From an uncultured Pelagibacteraceae bacterium (lineage in GTDB: Bacteria; Pseudomonadota; Alphaproteobacteria; Pelagibacterales; AG-422-B15), in contig CACNXQ010000002.1 in the NCBI GenBank assembly GCA_902624455.1, forward strand, positions 207,353-271,352: a stretch of DNA of 64,000 nt, written 5' to 3'. The translations under genes were made by a program, and so were the position numbers. This document shows positions 37,593 to 52,068 of the stretch, piece by piece. The stretch's first letter is position 1; each line of letters begins with the position of its first letter. The notes beneath the pieces were generated by a model. The model did not search any database. It was given only the letters and a program-made list of their open reading frames with translations, and was not told the DNA's origin.

Positions 37593-38520
37593 TATCAAAT
37601 TTTCTTTGAAGTTCTGCCCATTCTCTCTTGGATAAGCCTTCTTCCTCAAATGAGACTTTTTCACCTTTAATCAACTTTTTAATCAAGTTGATTTCCTTCG
37701 CAGAAACTTCTGTCCCACCTACTCGATAATCTTCAAAGGCAGCGTAAGTTAATGGTACCCACTTGCGCACGATATCTAACATTGCATCAGCATAAACTCT
37801 TATTTCATATTGGGCATGCCCATCCGCTCTCAAAGCCAAAAAATGTAAAAGATTATTTAAGTCAATTTTCCAGTACCATTGTGTGTATGTATTGAGTGTC
37901 AGGTTCATGCGGGCGAGTTCTCTTGCAATTCCTGCTTTATTGTCATCAATTGTCTCGCCACTTGAATTTTCATTGAGTAAAGTTTCATAATTAGAATAAG
38001 TTTGTTCAGCATCCCTTCTTAAAATATCAATTACATTAGATGCCTCCTCAGTAGTGAGCGCGTCTCCCCTTCCTTGATTATTTGTAGCTGACTGTGCCGC
38101 TAAATTTTCAGGCGATGGAATATAAAACTCTTTATCAAGAATTGAATAACGAGCGGAATATTCATTTACGTTTGCTGTTCTGTGTCTGATCCATTGCCTA
38201 GCTATAAAGATTGGAAGTTTTATATGAAATTTAATTTCACACATTTCAAAGGGTGTTGAATGTCTGTGTCTCATCAAATACTTAATTAAACCTTTATCAT
38301 TAGAAATTTGTTTTGTACCTTTTCCATATGAAACACGAGCAGATTGGACGATAGAAGTGTCGTCACCCATATAATCAATTACTCTAATAAATCCATGATC
38401 GAGAACTTCAATTGGCTTATATAAAATAGACTCTAATTCAGGCGCTGTTACTCTTGATGTTTGTGATATCTCTGAGCGCAGGGACTCTATTTCTTCTAGT
38501 TGATCTTTATTTACAGCCAT
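37585..38520 (-). CDS. thyX: FAD-dependent thymidylate synthase
   Basis: 311 aa. The ThyX signature RHRx7S is intact as [15 protein letters not shown] near residue 118-132. FAD-binding residues are seen in [14 protein letters not shown] and in [23 protein letters not shown] (seen in parts). The cell therefore makes dTMP with NADPH and methylene-THF via flavin rather than by ThyA. Divergent from the tmRNA gene. Confidence 0.96.
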   Translation of the reverse strand: MAVNKDQLEEIESLRSEISQTSRVTAPELESILYKPIEVLDHGFIRVIDYMGDDTSIVQSARVSYGKGTKQISNDKGLIKYLMRHRHSTPFEMCEIKFHIKLPIFIARQWIRHRTANVNEYSARYSILDKEFYIPSPENLAAQSATNNQGRGDALTTEEASNVIDILRRDAEQTYSNYETLLNENSSGETIDDNKAGIARELARMNLTLNTYTQWYWKIDLNNLLHFLALRADGHAQYEIRVYADAMLDIVRKWVPLTYAAFEDYRVGGTEVSAKEINLIKKLIKGEKVSFEEEGLSKREWAELQRKFDIK

Positions 38521-38524
38521 TTTA

Positions 38525-38554
38525 TTGAATCAGTTGTGTAACATATAATATAAT
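38525..38554 (+). promoter_or_regulatory. Promoter for the tmRNA gene
   Basis: A -35 like TTGAAT (38525-38530) is followed after 18 nt by a perfect TATAAT (38549-38554). A second overlapping TATAAT lies at 38544-38549. Transcription would begin near 38561, just before the acceptor piece of ssrA. Confidence 0.5.
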
Positions 38555-38574
38555 ATGAATACTTTCTTTAAAAA

Positions 38575-38872
38575 GACTCATTTCCAAAGTATATTCACTT
38601 TGCTGGGGATATCCCAGCTATAGGGATAAACGGCTTACGTAATACCCATTACGGACCCGGGGGCGGTACCCGGCACCTCCACCATTATGGGGGTGATATA
38701 GGATCGACGGATGTTTCAAAGGTAAGTTTTTCTCTCGGCATTGTACCGCCGTTATCGGGCTATTTTATAAAAGCTAACGATGAATTAGCACTCGCTGCTT
38801 AATCTAATTAGGTAAGCGCGGTTCGGGAGGCACCGGGCAACAGAAGTCTCCCACTAATTCGATATTACAAGT
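38575..38872 (+). ncRNA. ssrA: Two-piece (circularly permuted) alphaproteobacterial tmRNA
   Basis: The acceptor piece comes first. It has a T-stem CCGGG/CCCGG around the alphaproteobacterial loop GGCGGTA, then CACCTCC, A and CCA (38682-38684). Only four bases (TTAT) later the coding piece begins with GGGGGTG at 38689. This pairs with CACCTCC to give a seven-bp acceptor stem with G-U at the third pair, the alanine identity element. The tag frame runs from GCT at 38773 to TAA at 38800-38802 and reads ANDELALAA. A stem GGGAG/CTCCC and AATTAG/CTAATT close the 3' part. Outer ends are estimates; they depend on processing. Confidence 0.93.
38773..38802 (+). other. tmRNA tag reading frame (ANDELALAA)
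   Basis: GCT AAC GAT GAA TTA GCA CTC GCT GCT TAA. With the alanine carried by tmRNA, the tag added to stalled proteins is A-ANDELALAA. The end LAA is the usual ClpXP degron, and AND at the start resembles the SspB-type recognition element of gammaproteobacteria. At nine encoded residues it is shorter than the Caulobacter tag. Confidence 0.9.
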
Positions 38873-38932
38873 CTTTAAAAAATAAATTAAGTTACCATAT
38901 AATTAAAGTAGAGTATCATACTACAATTCACA

Positions 38933-40327
38933 ATGAGTCAAAAAACTAGACAAGAACAAGATAGCTTAGGAAAAATTGCTGTATCCAATAGTAAGCTTTG
39001 GGGCGCACAAACACAAAGATCAATTAAGAATTTTAAAATTGGCAATGATAAAATGCCAATTGAAATCATTCATGCACTCACCATAGTGAAAATGTCATGT
39101 GCAAAAGCTAATCAAAAGCAGAAATTATTATCACCAAAAATCGCTAATGCTATTTCAAATGCCGCTCAGCAAATTTTAAAACATAAATTTGATGATCATT
39201 TTCCATTATCTGTATGGCAAACAGGATCTGGAACTCAAACAAATATGAATGTAAATGAAGTTATTGCAAACATTGCAAATAAAAAGCTTACTGGAAAATT
39301 GGGAACTAATAACCCTGTCCATCCAAACGATCACGTAAATAAAAGTCAATCAACAAACGATAGTTTTCCTACTGCTATGAATATAGCGACATCAATGAAG
39401 CTTATTCATGATTTAATTCCTGCATTAAAAGCGATAGAGAAAACACTAAAGTCTCAGTCTGAGAAATGGAATAGTTTGATTAAAATTGGTAGAACACACT
39501 TACAAGATGCTACACCTCTATCATTAGGGCAAGAATTTTCAGGATACAGCGCGCAGATAACAACAAATATAAAAAGAGTAAATAGTTCTCTTGAAAATGT
39601 ACTTTCTCTTGCACAAGGTGGTACAGCGGTTGGAACTGGATTAAATACCAAAAAGAATTTTGATAAATTAGTAGTGTCAGAAATAGCCAAGACAACAAAA
39701 ATTAAATTTAGGCCGTCTAGCAACAAGTATCAATCTCTTGCATCTCATGATGCAATTGTTGAAGTGTCTGGTGTTATAAATACCATTGCAACCGATCTGT
39801 TTAAAATTGCAAATGATATACGCCTTTTGGCATCAGGACCAAGATCAGGTCTTGGTGAATTGAATTTACCTGAAAATGAGCCTGGATCGTCAATTATGCC
39901 AGGAAAAGTTAATCCCACTCAAAGTGAAGCTCTAACAATGGCATGCCTTCAAGTAATGGGAATGCATAATATAATTTCAATGGCTGGTTCTCAGGGGCAT
40001 TTTGAGTTGAATGCTTTTAAACCAGTAATTGCTTTTAATATCTTAAAATCAATCGACCTTTTATCTTCTGGTATAATTAATTTTAATGACAAGTGTTTAA
40101 AAGGAATAAAACCAAATGCAAAAAATATTAAAAAAGGTCTTGATAATTCTCTAATGCTTGTGACGGCCCTTGCTCCTGAAATTGGATATAATAAGGCTGC
40201 AGAAATTGCTAAACTAGCTCATAAAAAAAATATTACATTACCTGAAGCAAATAAGATTTTAGGATATATTGAAGCAAAAAAATTAAAAAAGCTTTTAGAT
40301 CCTAAAAAGATGATCTCGCCTTCATAA
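38933..40327 (+). CDS. fumC: Fumarate hydratase class II
   Basis: 464 aa. The fumarase/aspartase signature GSSIMPGKVNPTQSE lies near residue 320. WQTGSGTQTNMNVNE near 100 and the TGRTHLQDATPLSLGQE-type segment (IGRTHLQDATP) near 188 are active-site loops. Iron-free class II fumarase of the TCA cycle. It follows the tmRNA by about 60 nt and precedes a small RHH gene by 10 nt. Confidence 0.96.
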   Translation: MSQKTRQEQDSLGKIAVSNSKLWGAQTQRSIKNFKIGNDKMPIEIIHALTIVKMSCAKANQKQKLLSPKIANAISNAAQQILKHKFDDHFPLSVWQTGSGTQTNMNVNEVIANIANKKLTGKLGTNNPVHPNDHVNKSQSTNDSFPTAMNIATSMKLIHDLIPALKAIEKTLKSQSEKWNSLIKIGRTHLQDATPLSLGQEFSGYSAQITTNIKRVNSSLENVLSLAQGGTAVGTGLNTKKNFDKLVVSEIAKTTKIKFRPSSNKYQSLASHDAIVEVSGVINTIATDLFKIANDIRLLASGPRSGLGELNLPENEPGSSIMPGKVNPTQSEALTMACLQVMGMHNIISMAGSQGHFELNAFKPVIAFNILKSIDLLSSGIINFNDKCLKGIKPNAKNIKKGLDNSLMLVTALAPEIGYNKAAEIAKLAHKKNITLPEANKILGYIEAKKLKKLLDPKKMISPS

Positions 40328-40337
40328 TTTAAATTTT

Positions 40338-40553
40338 ATGCAAAATTCAAAGAAGCGAACTGTTAAAATAGACGGTCACATAACAAGTGTATTTTTAGAA
40401 GAAGAATTTTGGATAGAGCTCAAAAAAATAAGTGAATTACAAAACATTTCTAGTGACCAATTGATCTCAAAAATTGATCAACATAAATCTACATCCAACC
40501 TTTCAAGTGCCATTAGACTATATGTACTGAATCACCTAAAAAATTCGTCATGA
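40338..40553 (+). CDS. Ribbon-helix-helix domain protein (RHH_4-like)
   Basis: 71 aa. KKRTVKIDGHITSVFLEEEFW begins with the strand of the fold (written in parts: RTVKIDGH, TSVFLEEEFW) and is followed by two helices and SNLSSAIRLYVLNHL. This matches the alphaproteobacterial RHH_4 family, often found next to fumC. Function is unknown; DNA binding is suggested by fold only. Stop overlaps the helicase start (ATGA at 40550-40553). Confidence 0.8.
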   Translation: MQNSKKRTVKIDGHITSVFLEEEFWIELKKISELQNISSDQLISKIDQHKSTSNLSSAIRLYVLNHLKNSS

Positions 40554-42768
40554 GCACATCTGAGCATCTGAAATCACTTAATGAACTTCAGTTTAAAGCA
40601 GTTAATAGCACTGAAGGACCAAATCTAATAATTGCAGGTGCTGGAACTGGCAAAACTCGTGTTCTCACAACTAGAATAGCCCACATTATTGATGAAAAAT
40701 TGGCATTTCCGAGTCAAATTTTAAGTGTCACGTTTACTAATAAAGCTGCCAGAGAAATGAGTGATCGTGTTCAGAAACTAGTAAGTAGCGGTATTGAAAG
40801 AATGCCCTGGATTGGTACCTTTCATTCAATAGGGGCAAGAATTATTAGAAACCACGCAGAAGTTATAGGACTAAAAAATTCATTTACAATACTTGATAAG
40901 GACGATCAATTATCACTTATTAAACAAATTATTAAAGCTGAGAATCTCGATCAGTCTCAATTCTCTCCAAAATTGATTCAATCTAGAATAGATCAATGGA
41001 AAAATAAAGCTCTTAATCCTTCTGATATAAAATCAGACTCACTGGATAATATGGTCGATGATAAGAGTCTAAATATTTATAAAATATATCAACAACGATT
41101 ATTTGAAATTAATTGTTTAGATTTTGGTGATTTATTACTGCAATGCATAAACCTATTTAAAAGAGAAGATATACACAAAAGGTATGCATCAAATTTTAAA
41201 TATATTCATGTCGATGAGTACCAAGATACTAATGCTGCACAGTACATATGGCTTAAGAAACTCTCTTCTGTCCACATGAATATCTGTTGTGTTGGTGATG
41301 ATGATCAATCAATTTATAGTTGGCGTGGTGCAGAAGTAGACAACATGATCAGGTTTGAAAAAGACTTTAAAGACTCAAGAATAATTAGATTAGAACAAAA
41401 TTATCGGTCAACAAATAATATATTAGACTCAGCATCATCTCTCATAAGTCATAATGAAGTTAGACTCGGAAAAGAATTAAGGTCAGATCAAGGTCAAGGA
41501 GATCCAATATACTTACATTTGGTAAATTCTAGCAGAGATGAGGCAGCTCTAGTTTCCCAAGAACTATTAAGGTATAGAGATGAGAACCCTGACTTAAATA
41601 ATGTTGCGATATTAGTCAGAGCAGTTTTTCAATCAAGAGAAATTGAGGAGTCTTTAATAAGATACTCAATCCCTTATCGTATCATAGGAGGTATAAGGTT
41701 CTACGAAAGGGCGGAAATAAAAGATGCAGTTTCTTACCTTAGGTTGGTCTATGAAAGTCAAGATGATGTAGCATTTGAAAGAGCTTTAATGGTGCCAAAA
41801 AGAGGAATTGGAGAAAAATCTTTTAATTACATAATTGCTCTAGCAAAGAAAAATAAGATTTCATTGTATCAAGCTTCAAAATTATTAATTGATACAGATG
41901 AACTAACTAAAAAAATTTCTGAAAGCCTTAAAAGATTTATTCAAGTAATCGATATTGGGAAAAATATGGTGGATAATACTCAATTTTTTGACATTCTAAA
42001 AGTCCTATTGGACGAGTCAGGATATATGAACATGTTGAAAAATGACAAAAATGTATCCTCTCAAACTAAAATTGAAAATATTAAAGAACTCATCGTAGCT
42101 ATGGAAGACTATAATAGTATTGAAGAGTTTCTAGAGCATATTTCACTAGTCACAACGGTGGATGAAGAGAATATAGACAATAAAGTAAGTATCATGACTC
42201 TTCATGCCGCAAAAGGATTAGAGTATGACTATGTATTTTTACCTGGCTGGGAAGAGGGTTTGTTTCCTCATCAAAAAACTATCGATGAGTCTGGCAATAA
42301 AGGCATTGAGGAAGAACGAAGGCTTGCTTATGTAGGAATAACTAGGGCACGCAAAATTGTTAACATTTCAACCTCAATGACAAGAAGGTTTCAAAATAAT
42401 TGGATGCCGTCCTTACAATCAAGATTTATTGAAGAACTCAATCAAGATATTATCAAAACTATAAATCATGCTTCGGATCATATGAATGCTCTTCAAAACC
42501 AAGAATTTGATGAATTCAACCAAGACTTTTCTGCCAAAACAAAAAAAATTTCATTTGATACTTTTGGAGACAATAGTTACAGAACTGTATTAGACATGGA
42601 AGAAGAAAATGTGAGAGATATCAATGAAGATGTCATTCTTCAAATTGGTCAAAAAGTAGAACATAAGAAATTTGGGACAGGAAAAATAACTAATTTAGAT
42701 GGTCCTAAGGCAGAAGTTGAATTTGATAATTACGGTACAAAAAAACTAATTTCTGATTTCTTGAAGCC

Positions 42769-42775
<7 letters not shown>
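40550..42775 (+). CDS. uvrD: UvrD/PcrA-type superfamily 1 DNA helicase
   Basis: 741 aa, 3'-5' SF1A helicase. Motif I GAGTGKTRVLTTRI is near residue 31, motif II DEYQDTNAAQY, motif III GDDDQSIYSWRGA, motif IV RLEQNYRST, motif V VSIMTLHAAKGLEYDYVF (seen in parts) and motif VI EERRLAYVGITRARK. The C-terminal tail has a Tudor-like GQKVEHKKFGTGKI module that binds RNA polymerase in PcrA/UvrD. Roles in nucleotide excision and mismatch repair. Overlaps pepP by 7 nt. Confidence 0.95.
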
Positions 42776-47284
<4,509 letters not shown>

Positions 47285-47334
47285 CCATCATATTTTAATG
47301 AAAAATTTTTGTTATAAAAGTTAAATATCAGTAC

Positions 47335-48267
47335 TTATAGAGAAATAGGTATTTCTTTATCCTGCTGACTTCTATCAATAGACGAAGAATTACTATCATC
47401 TTCAAATTCATCAATAATTTTCCAATTGTCACTATCAGACATTAACTTTTTAATCGCCTCGTGTGTTAACCAGTGACCACCTCGAACAACTTCAACGTGA
47501 GCTTTAATTGAATTTCCTAAAAGGTATATATCCCCAATAAAATCTAATATCTTATGTCTCACAAACTCATCTTTAAATCTTAATCCTTCATTATTTAAGA
47601 CGCTCTGTTCGTCTAGAACAATTGCATTATCAAGAGAACCACCAGCAATAAGACCTTTGCTTTTGAGCTCATCAACTTCTTTTTTGAAACCAAAAGTTCG
47701 GGCTGAGGAAATAATGTTCTCATAATCCTCTGGTGACAAGTGATTATAAAAGAAATTTTGATTATTAATTAAGCAATGGTCATAGTTAATTGTATAATCT
47801 ATAGAAAGATTGTCTGAAGGTGATATTTTAATTGTCGATTCACCATCAGAATAGGAAACAGTTTTTAATACTTTATAGATTTTTCTATTTTCATTTAATT
47901 CCCTGATGCCAATATTTTTTATTTTATTTACATACTCGATAGAACTACCATCTAAAATTGGTGCTTCACTATTAGAAATATCTATTAAGACATTATCAAT
48001 GCAAAGACCGTGAAGGGCTGACATGATATGTTCTATTGTTGAAACTTTGTGTCCATAATCATTTTGAATTTGTGTACAAAGCTCAGATTTTAAAATATTT
48101 TTAAAATCAACTTTTATTATCTTTTCTACTTCAGGTGTATTTAAATCGGTTCGTTTAAATACTATCCCTGTATTGGCAGGTGATGGGTGAAACGTTACCT
48201 CTGAATGTTCACCTGTATGAAGGCCTACTCCACTTATTGAAAAAGAATTTTTAATGGTTTTTTGCAC
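47335..48267 (-). CDS. lpxC: UDP-3-O-acyl-N-acetylglucosamine deacetylase
   Basis: 310 aa zinc enzyme, first committed step of lipid A. Zinc ligands are seen as His in STIEHIMSAL near 79, His and Asp in HKILDFIGD near 238, and the catalytic His in GGHWLTHEAIKK near 265. The N-terminus KNSFSISGVGLHTGE is typical. It lies directly after ftsA (64-nt gap); ftsZ, which normally sits between them, is missing. Confidence 0.97.
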   Translation of the reverse strand: MQKTIKNSFSISGVGLHTGEHSEVTFHPSPANTGIVFKRTDLNTPEVEKIIKVDFKNILKSELCTQIQNDYGHKVSTIEHIMSALHGLCIDNVLIDISNSEAPILDGSSIEYVNKIKNIGIRELNENRKIYKVLKTVSYSDGESTIKISPSDNLSIDYTINYDHCLINNQNFFYNHLSPEDYENIISSARTFGFKKEVDELKSKGLIAGGSLDNAIVLDEQSVLNNEGLRFKDEFVRHKILDFIGDIYLLGNSIKAHVEVVRGGHWLTHEAIKKLMSDSDNWKIIDEFEDDSNSSSIDRSQQDKEIPISL

Positions 48268-48331
48268 GGGTGTATTTATAAATTGTTAAGATTCATAGAG
48301 ATAGACAAAGTTTGTTACCCAATCTTACAAT

Positions 48332-49519
48332 TTAGAGAGATCTGAAAAAACTATAAATATTTGAAATTATTGTTCTTTTTTTTGTATTTTTCTCATGATT
48401 TGAACCCTCGAGATCATGATTAACAACATAAATTAATAATCCACAACTCGAGGTGAATGATGGATTATCTATATATGTTTTTGGGCCATTCAGTTTAAGA
48501 GTAGCACCAACTCTAAAATTTGAATTGTTTAATTTTAAGCTAAAAATTTTATTAAAAATTTGTGATTTAGATCCATACCCAGTTAATATGATATTATTTT
48601 CTGTTAAATCTCTAAAGCGAGATTTTTGAATTAATGAAAATATAACCTCAGCTAACTCTTCAGCTCTTGATAAATAAATCTGGTATATTTGTTCATCTGC
48701 AGTATTTCTTTTTTTATCAATATTGTGTGTGTCATATTTTTTTCGATATATTTCAGACTCATCTATAGATATTGATTTAATCTGGGAAATGTCATTTGCA
48801 AAATGAAATGTTCCTATTTTTACTGAGTCAAATCCAATAAGTTGATTATCGAAGGTATAAGATAAGTAAGTTTGGTTCTTTTGAATATCTATGCAAATTG
48901 AACCAAGATCTGACTCTGATTCTCTAAGGGCTGCTAGACTAGAAGCATAGAAGCTTGAAACAGCTTGGTGAACATTAATGTCAAGTTCACTAAATATATT
49001 ATGTATCTTCTTCAAAAAATCTTTTGATACTGAAACAACATGCCATGTTGTCCTCAAGATTTCAGAACTTAATCCAATTGGATCAGATACTATTTTGTTA
49101 TTATCAATTTGATAGCTGATTGGAAATGAATGCAATGGTTCATTATTAATTGTATATAAATCACTAAATTCTTTAGACGAAAAAAAAGATTTAATGTCAT
49201 CTGATGTAATTTTAGCACCTATACATTTAACCTCATGTGTCAAATGTTGAGACTGCATATTATCAGAAATACTAATAGTGACTTTATCTATGGTAGTTGA
49301 TGTTTCATTTTCGGCAGCTTTTACAGCCTCAGATATATGTTGCTTAAGAGAAATATCATCTAAAGCAAGGGGTTTTTGGCATGTAACTGGAAGTCTTGAA
49401 ACACCTACTCCGATTAATTGAGTAAGTTTGCCCTTATCTAGTAGTTGGATTTCTTGAGCAACTAAACATATTATTTTATCTGACCTTATATCAATTACAT
49501 TAATTGTTTCTTTTGCCAT
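48332..49519 (-). CDS. ftsA: Cell division protein FtsA (divergent nucleotide loops)
   Basis: 395 aa. Actin-like tether of FtsZ to the membrane. Recognised by LIGVGVSRLPV, the 1C domain region (HISEAVKAAENETSTTIDKV in parts, then SDNMQSQHL), LTGYGSKSQI, and a C-terminal amphipathic helix RTIISNIYSFFRSL that would bind the membrane. The phosphate 1 loop reads IDIRSDKI where DIGSSK is usual. Phosphate 2 reads CIDIQKNQT where DxGGGT is usual. So the glycines that wrap ATP phosphates are lost. It may bind nucleotide weakly or not at all. Start overlaps ftsQ stop by one base. Confidence 0.88.
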   Translation of the reverse strand: MAKETINVIDIRSDKIICLVAQEIQLLDKGKLTQLIGVGVSRLPVTCQKPLALDDISLKQHISEAVKAAENETSTTIDKVTISISDNMQSQHLTHEVKCIGAKITSDDIKSFFSSKEFSDLYTINNEPLHSFPISYQIDNNKIVSDPIGLSSEILRTTWHVVSVSKDFLKKIHNIFSELDINVHQAVSSFYASSLAALRESESDLGSICIDIQKNQTYLSYTFDNQLIGFDSVKIGTFHFANDISQIKSISIDESEIYRKKYDTHNIDKKRNTADEQIYQIYLSRAEELAEVIFSLIQKSRFRDLTENNIILTGYGSKSQIFNKIFSLKLNNSNFRVGATLKLNGPKTYIDNPSFTSSCGLLIYVVNHDLEGSNHEKNTKKRTIISNIYSFFRSL

Positions 49520-50259
49520 TATATTTCATCAACACCAAATTTAACTTTGCCCTCCAATACTTTAACAGACGCTCTACCATGTATCCTTAGATCGATTTCA
49601 ATAATGTTGCTTTCAGAGACATTTTGTTCAACAAAAAGTCTTTTTAAATTAATTATTGATTGATCAATTTTTTCATCTGGAAATTTAATTTTTAAATCTC
49701 TTCTAAGTTTCATATTCCATCTTCTCAATTCAATATACTCGAGGCTTTTGATATCATTTAACAGTTCTGGGAAATGAATATTAATAGACTTAATAAGACT
49801 TTCCAGATTTTCATTTGCTTTCTCACCAAGTATTTGAATCATACTTGTATCAATACTTTGATCTGAAATCTGAGTTATTATTGTACCATCTAAATCAATT
49901 AAAAAAGGAACGCCTTCATTTAAAAAAATAGCGTAAGGGTCATTTTCAATTACTTGAACTTGAATTTTATTAGGGAATATCTTTTTTATATTAGCTCTTT
50001 TGACCCAAGGAACTTGTTCTATTTCATTTTGAAGGATTTGTTTATCTAACAATAATAAGTTATCAGATAAATTACTTATTTTTTCTCTAATATCAGTTTC
50101 TTTAGACTGTTGACTATCAATAACTTTAATATGCTTTATTTCAAATATATTTGGAAATAATTGAGGGTAATAAAAGTATGATAATCCAGTTAACATAAAA
50201 ATACATATAAATATAATTGAAATAATATTTGTATACTTAACGATTTGTACTTGCATCAT
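49519..50259 (-). CDS. ftsQ: Cell division protein FtsQ
   Basis: 246 aa bitopic protein: a membrane segment at about residues 10-30, a POTRA domain (IKHIKVIDSQQSKETDI to KRANIKKIFPNKIQVQVIE, seen in parts) and the FtsQ beta domain with PFLIDLDGTII. Links FtsB/FtsL to the divisome. The start may be Met1 or Met2. It overlaps ddl by 23 nt. Confidence 0.92.
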   Translation of the reverse strand: MMQVQIVKYTNIISIIFICIFMLTGLSYFYYPQLFPNIFEIKHIKVIDSQQSKETDIREKISNLSDNLLLLDKQILQNEIEQVPWVKRANIKKIFPNKIQVQVIENDPYAIFLNEGVPFLIDLDGTIITQISDQSIDTSMIQILGEKANENLESLIKSINIHFPELLNDIKSLEYIELRRWNMKLRRDLKIKFPDEKIDQSIINLKRLFVEQNVSESNIIEIDLRIHGRASVKVLEGKVKFGVDEI

Positions 50260-51148
50260 CGATAATCCAATTTATTAATTCATCAAAATCTGTTCCTTTG
50301 CTTTTAGCAATTTCAGGAACAAGTGAAGTAGGTGTCATACCAGGTTGAGTATTGACTTCAAGTATGTAAAAAATTCCACTGTCTTTTTCAAGTATAAAGT
50401 CAGTTCTAGAAATTCCCTTACATCCCAACGCGTTATGAGCTTTAAGAGCGAGATTTTCAACAAAGACTATCTGGTCTTCAGTTATCCTTGGAGGAATAAT
50501 ATGTTTAGTCTCTCCGTTATCAAAATATTTAGACTCGTAATCATAAAATTCATTTTTTGGATCTATTTCAATAGATCCAGTTTTATTGTCACCATATATT
50601 GCTACTTGAATTTCTTTTCCATCAATAAACTCTTGAATAAGAATTTCATCTCTTTCTTTATTTAGATCAATATATTTTTCCTTATCATCATCATTCTTTA
50701 TTATGCCCACTCCCACACTTGATCCTTCATTTCTTGGCTTCAAAACATAGGGATAATTCATAATATCTTTACCTTCAATTAATTTAAGACTTGTTAATTT
50801 GGTATTCGGATAACACAAATTCATCTTAGTGAATACCTCTGAAGACTTATGCTTGTCCATCGCTAGTTCAGATGCTTTAATCCCTGAGTTAGTATATGGA
50901 ACATTTGTTGATTCAATTATTTTTTGAACCTTCCCGTCTTCTCCCCAAGTACCATGTAGTGCATTAAAAATTACATCTGGCTTATATTTTTTTATTTCCT
51001 TCTCTAAATTTTCATCAGCATCAATTTTAATTACTTCGTAATTATTGCGTATCAATGACTCATTTATGCCAATAGATGAAATAATACTAATTTCTCTTTC
51101 AGAGGATATGCCTCCATAAATCAGCATCACTCTTTTTTTTGATTTCAT
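50237..51148 (-). CDS. ddl: D-alanine--D-alanine ligase
   Basis: 303 aa from the ATG at 51148, chosen over one at 51175 because it has AGGAG four bases upstream and makes a 4-nt ATGA overlap with the murB stop. ATP-grasp motifs: LIYGGISSEREISI at the N-terminus, HGTWGEDGKVQKI, VLKPRNEGSSVGV, and EVNTQPGMTPTSLVP with metal-binding Glu/Asn. Makes the D-Ala-D-Ala dipeptide used by MurF. Confidence 0.96.
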   Translation of the reverse strand: MKSKKRVMLIYGGISSEREISIISSIGINESLIRNNYEVIKIDADENLEKEIKKYKPDVIFNALHGTWGEDGKVQKIIESTNVPYTNSGIKASELAMDKHKSSEVFTKMNLCYPNTKLTSLKLIEGKDIMNYPYVLKPRNEGSSVGVGIIKNDDDKEKYIDLNKERDEILIQEFIDGKEIQVAIYGDNKTGSIEIDPKNEFYDYESKYFDNGETKHIIPPRITEDQIVFVENLALKAHNALGCKGISRTDFILEKDSGIFYILEVNTQPGMTPTSLVPEIAKSKGTDFDELINWIIDDASTNR

Positions 51149-52068
51149 CGATCTCCTATGATTTGTATTTCCCAATCGAGCATTATACCTGTTTGATTAA
51201 AAACTTTTTCTCTTATTACCTCACCAAAATCTTCAATCATATTTGATGATTTAAATTGCTGGTTTACAATAAAATTAGCATGCTTGGGAGATAGAGAAAT
51301 ACCATTCATTTTAAACGATCTAAGGCCAGACTCTTCAATTAATTCCCATGCTTTTTTACCTATACTTTTTTTGGGATTCTTAAACGTACTTCCTGCAGTT
51401 CTTATTTTCTCTGGTTGAGTGGTTTTTTTTGAACTCACCACTTCTTTCATTTTATGTTCTATTGTTTGAAAATCTCCTTTTGTTTTTTTAAAATCAGCAT
51501 CAATTACAATTAAATTATTTACGATGTTATTTTTACGATATGAAAATGTATCGCTAGTATTTTCAAATGTTCTTGTGTTGCCATCATAATCTAAACAGTA
51601 AGCTTTCAAGAAAATATCTTTAACTTCAGTTCCGTAACAACCAGCGTTCATGTATACTGCGCCTCCAATTGATCCAGGGATACCTGATAAATATTCAAAT
51701 CCACTATAGGAATTTTTTAGACAATAATTTGATAATATTCTATCAGGCACATAAGATCCAACGTTTATGTGATTTTCATTTTCTTCAATGGTACCAAAGT
51801 TTCTTCCAAGTTTTATTACAAGACCTTTAATTCCGCCATCTCTAATAAGTATATTTGATCCTAAACCGATAATATTTACGGTTATATCACCTTTTAAATT
51901 CTTAAGTATTGCACTCAGTTCTTCTTTGTTATCTGGTATATAAAATATCTCTGCACTGCCAGCAACTCCAAGCCAAGTGTACTTAGATAAATTAAAATCA
52001 AATTTGTAATCACCTTTAGCATCAATTTGTTTGTAAATTTTTTTAAAGTGAACCTGGTGACTATTCAT
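51145..52068 (-). CDS. murB: UDP-N-acetylenolpyruvoylglucosamine reductase
   Basis: 307 aa, type IIa-like MurB. FAD-binding LGLGSNILIRDGGIKG-type sequence (GLGSNILIRDGG) is near 70, YLSGIPGSIGGAVYMNAGCYG near 120 (seen in parts), and the catalytic Ser in RTAGSTFKNP near 225. The C-terminal HANFIVN motif is present as KHANFIVNQ. Reduces enolpyruvyl-UDP-GlcNAc to UDP-MurNAc. Overlaps murC by 8 nt. Confidence 0.96.
   Translation of the reverse strand: MNSHQVHFKKIYKQIDAKGDYKFDFNLSKYTWLGVAGSAEIFYIPDNKEELSAILKNLKGDITVNIIGLGSNILIRDGGIKGLVIKLGRNFGTIEENENHINVGSYVPDRILSNYCLKNSYSGFEYLSGIPGSIGGAVYMNAGCYGTEVKDIFLKAYCLDYDGNTRTFENTSDTFSYRKNNIVNNLIVIDADFKKTKGDFQTIEHKMKEVVSSKKTTQPEKIRTAGSTFKNPKKSIGKKAWELIEESGLRSFKMNGISLSPKHANFIVNQQFKSSNMIEDFGEVIREKVFNQTGIMLDWEIQIIGDR

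Noticed and set aside
50345..50665. 106-codon plus-strand frame rich in Phe, Tyr and Ile
   Set aside because: Antisense to ddl, with a composition that simply reflects AT-rich complement. Not a gene.
51149..51175. Upstream ATG for ddl
   Set aside because: The internal ATG at 51148 has an AGGAG at good spacing and an ATGA overlap with murB. The longer form adds nine residues not expected in Ddl.
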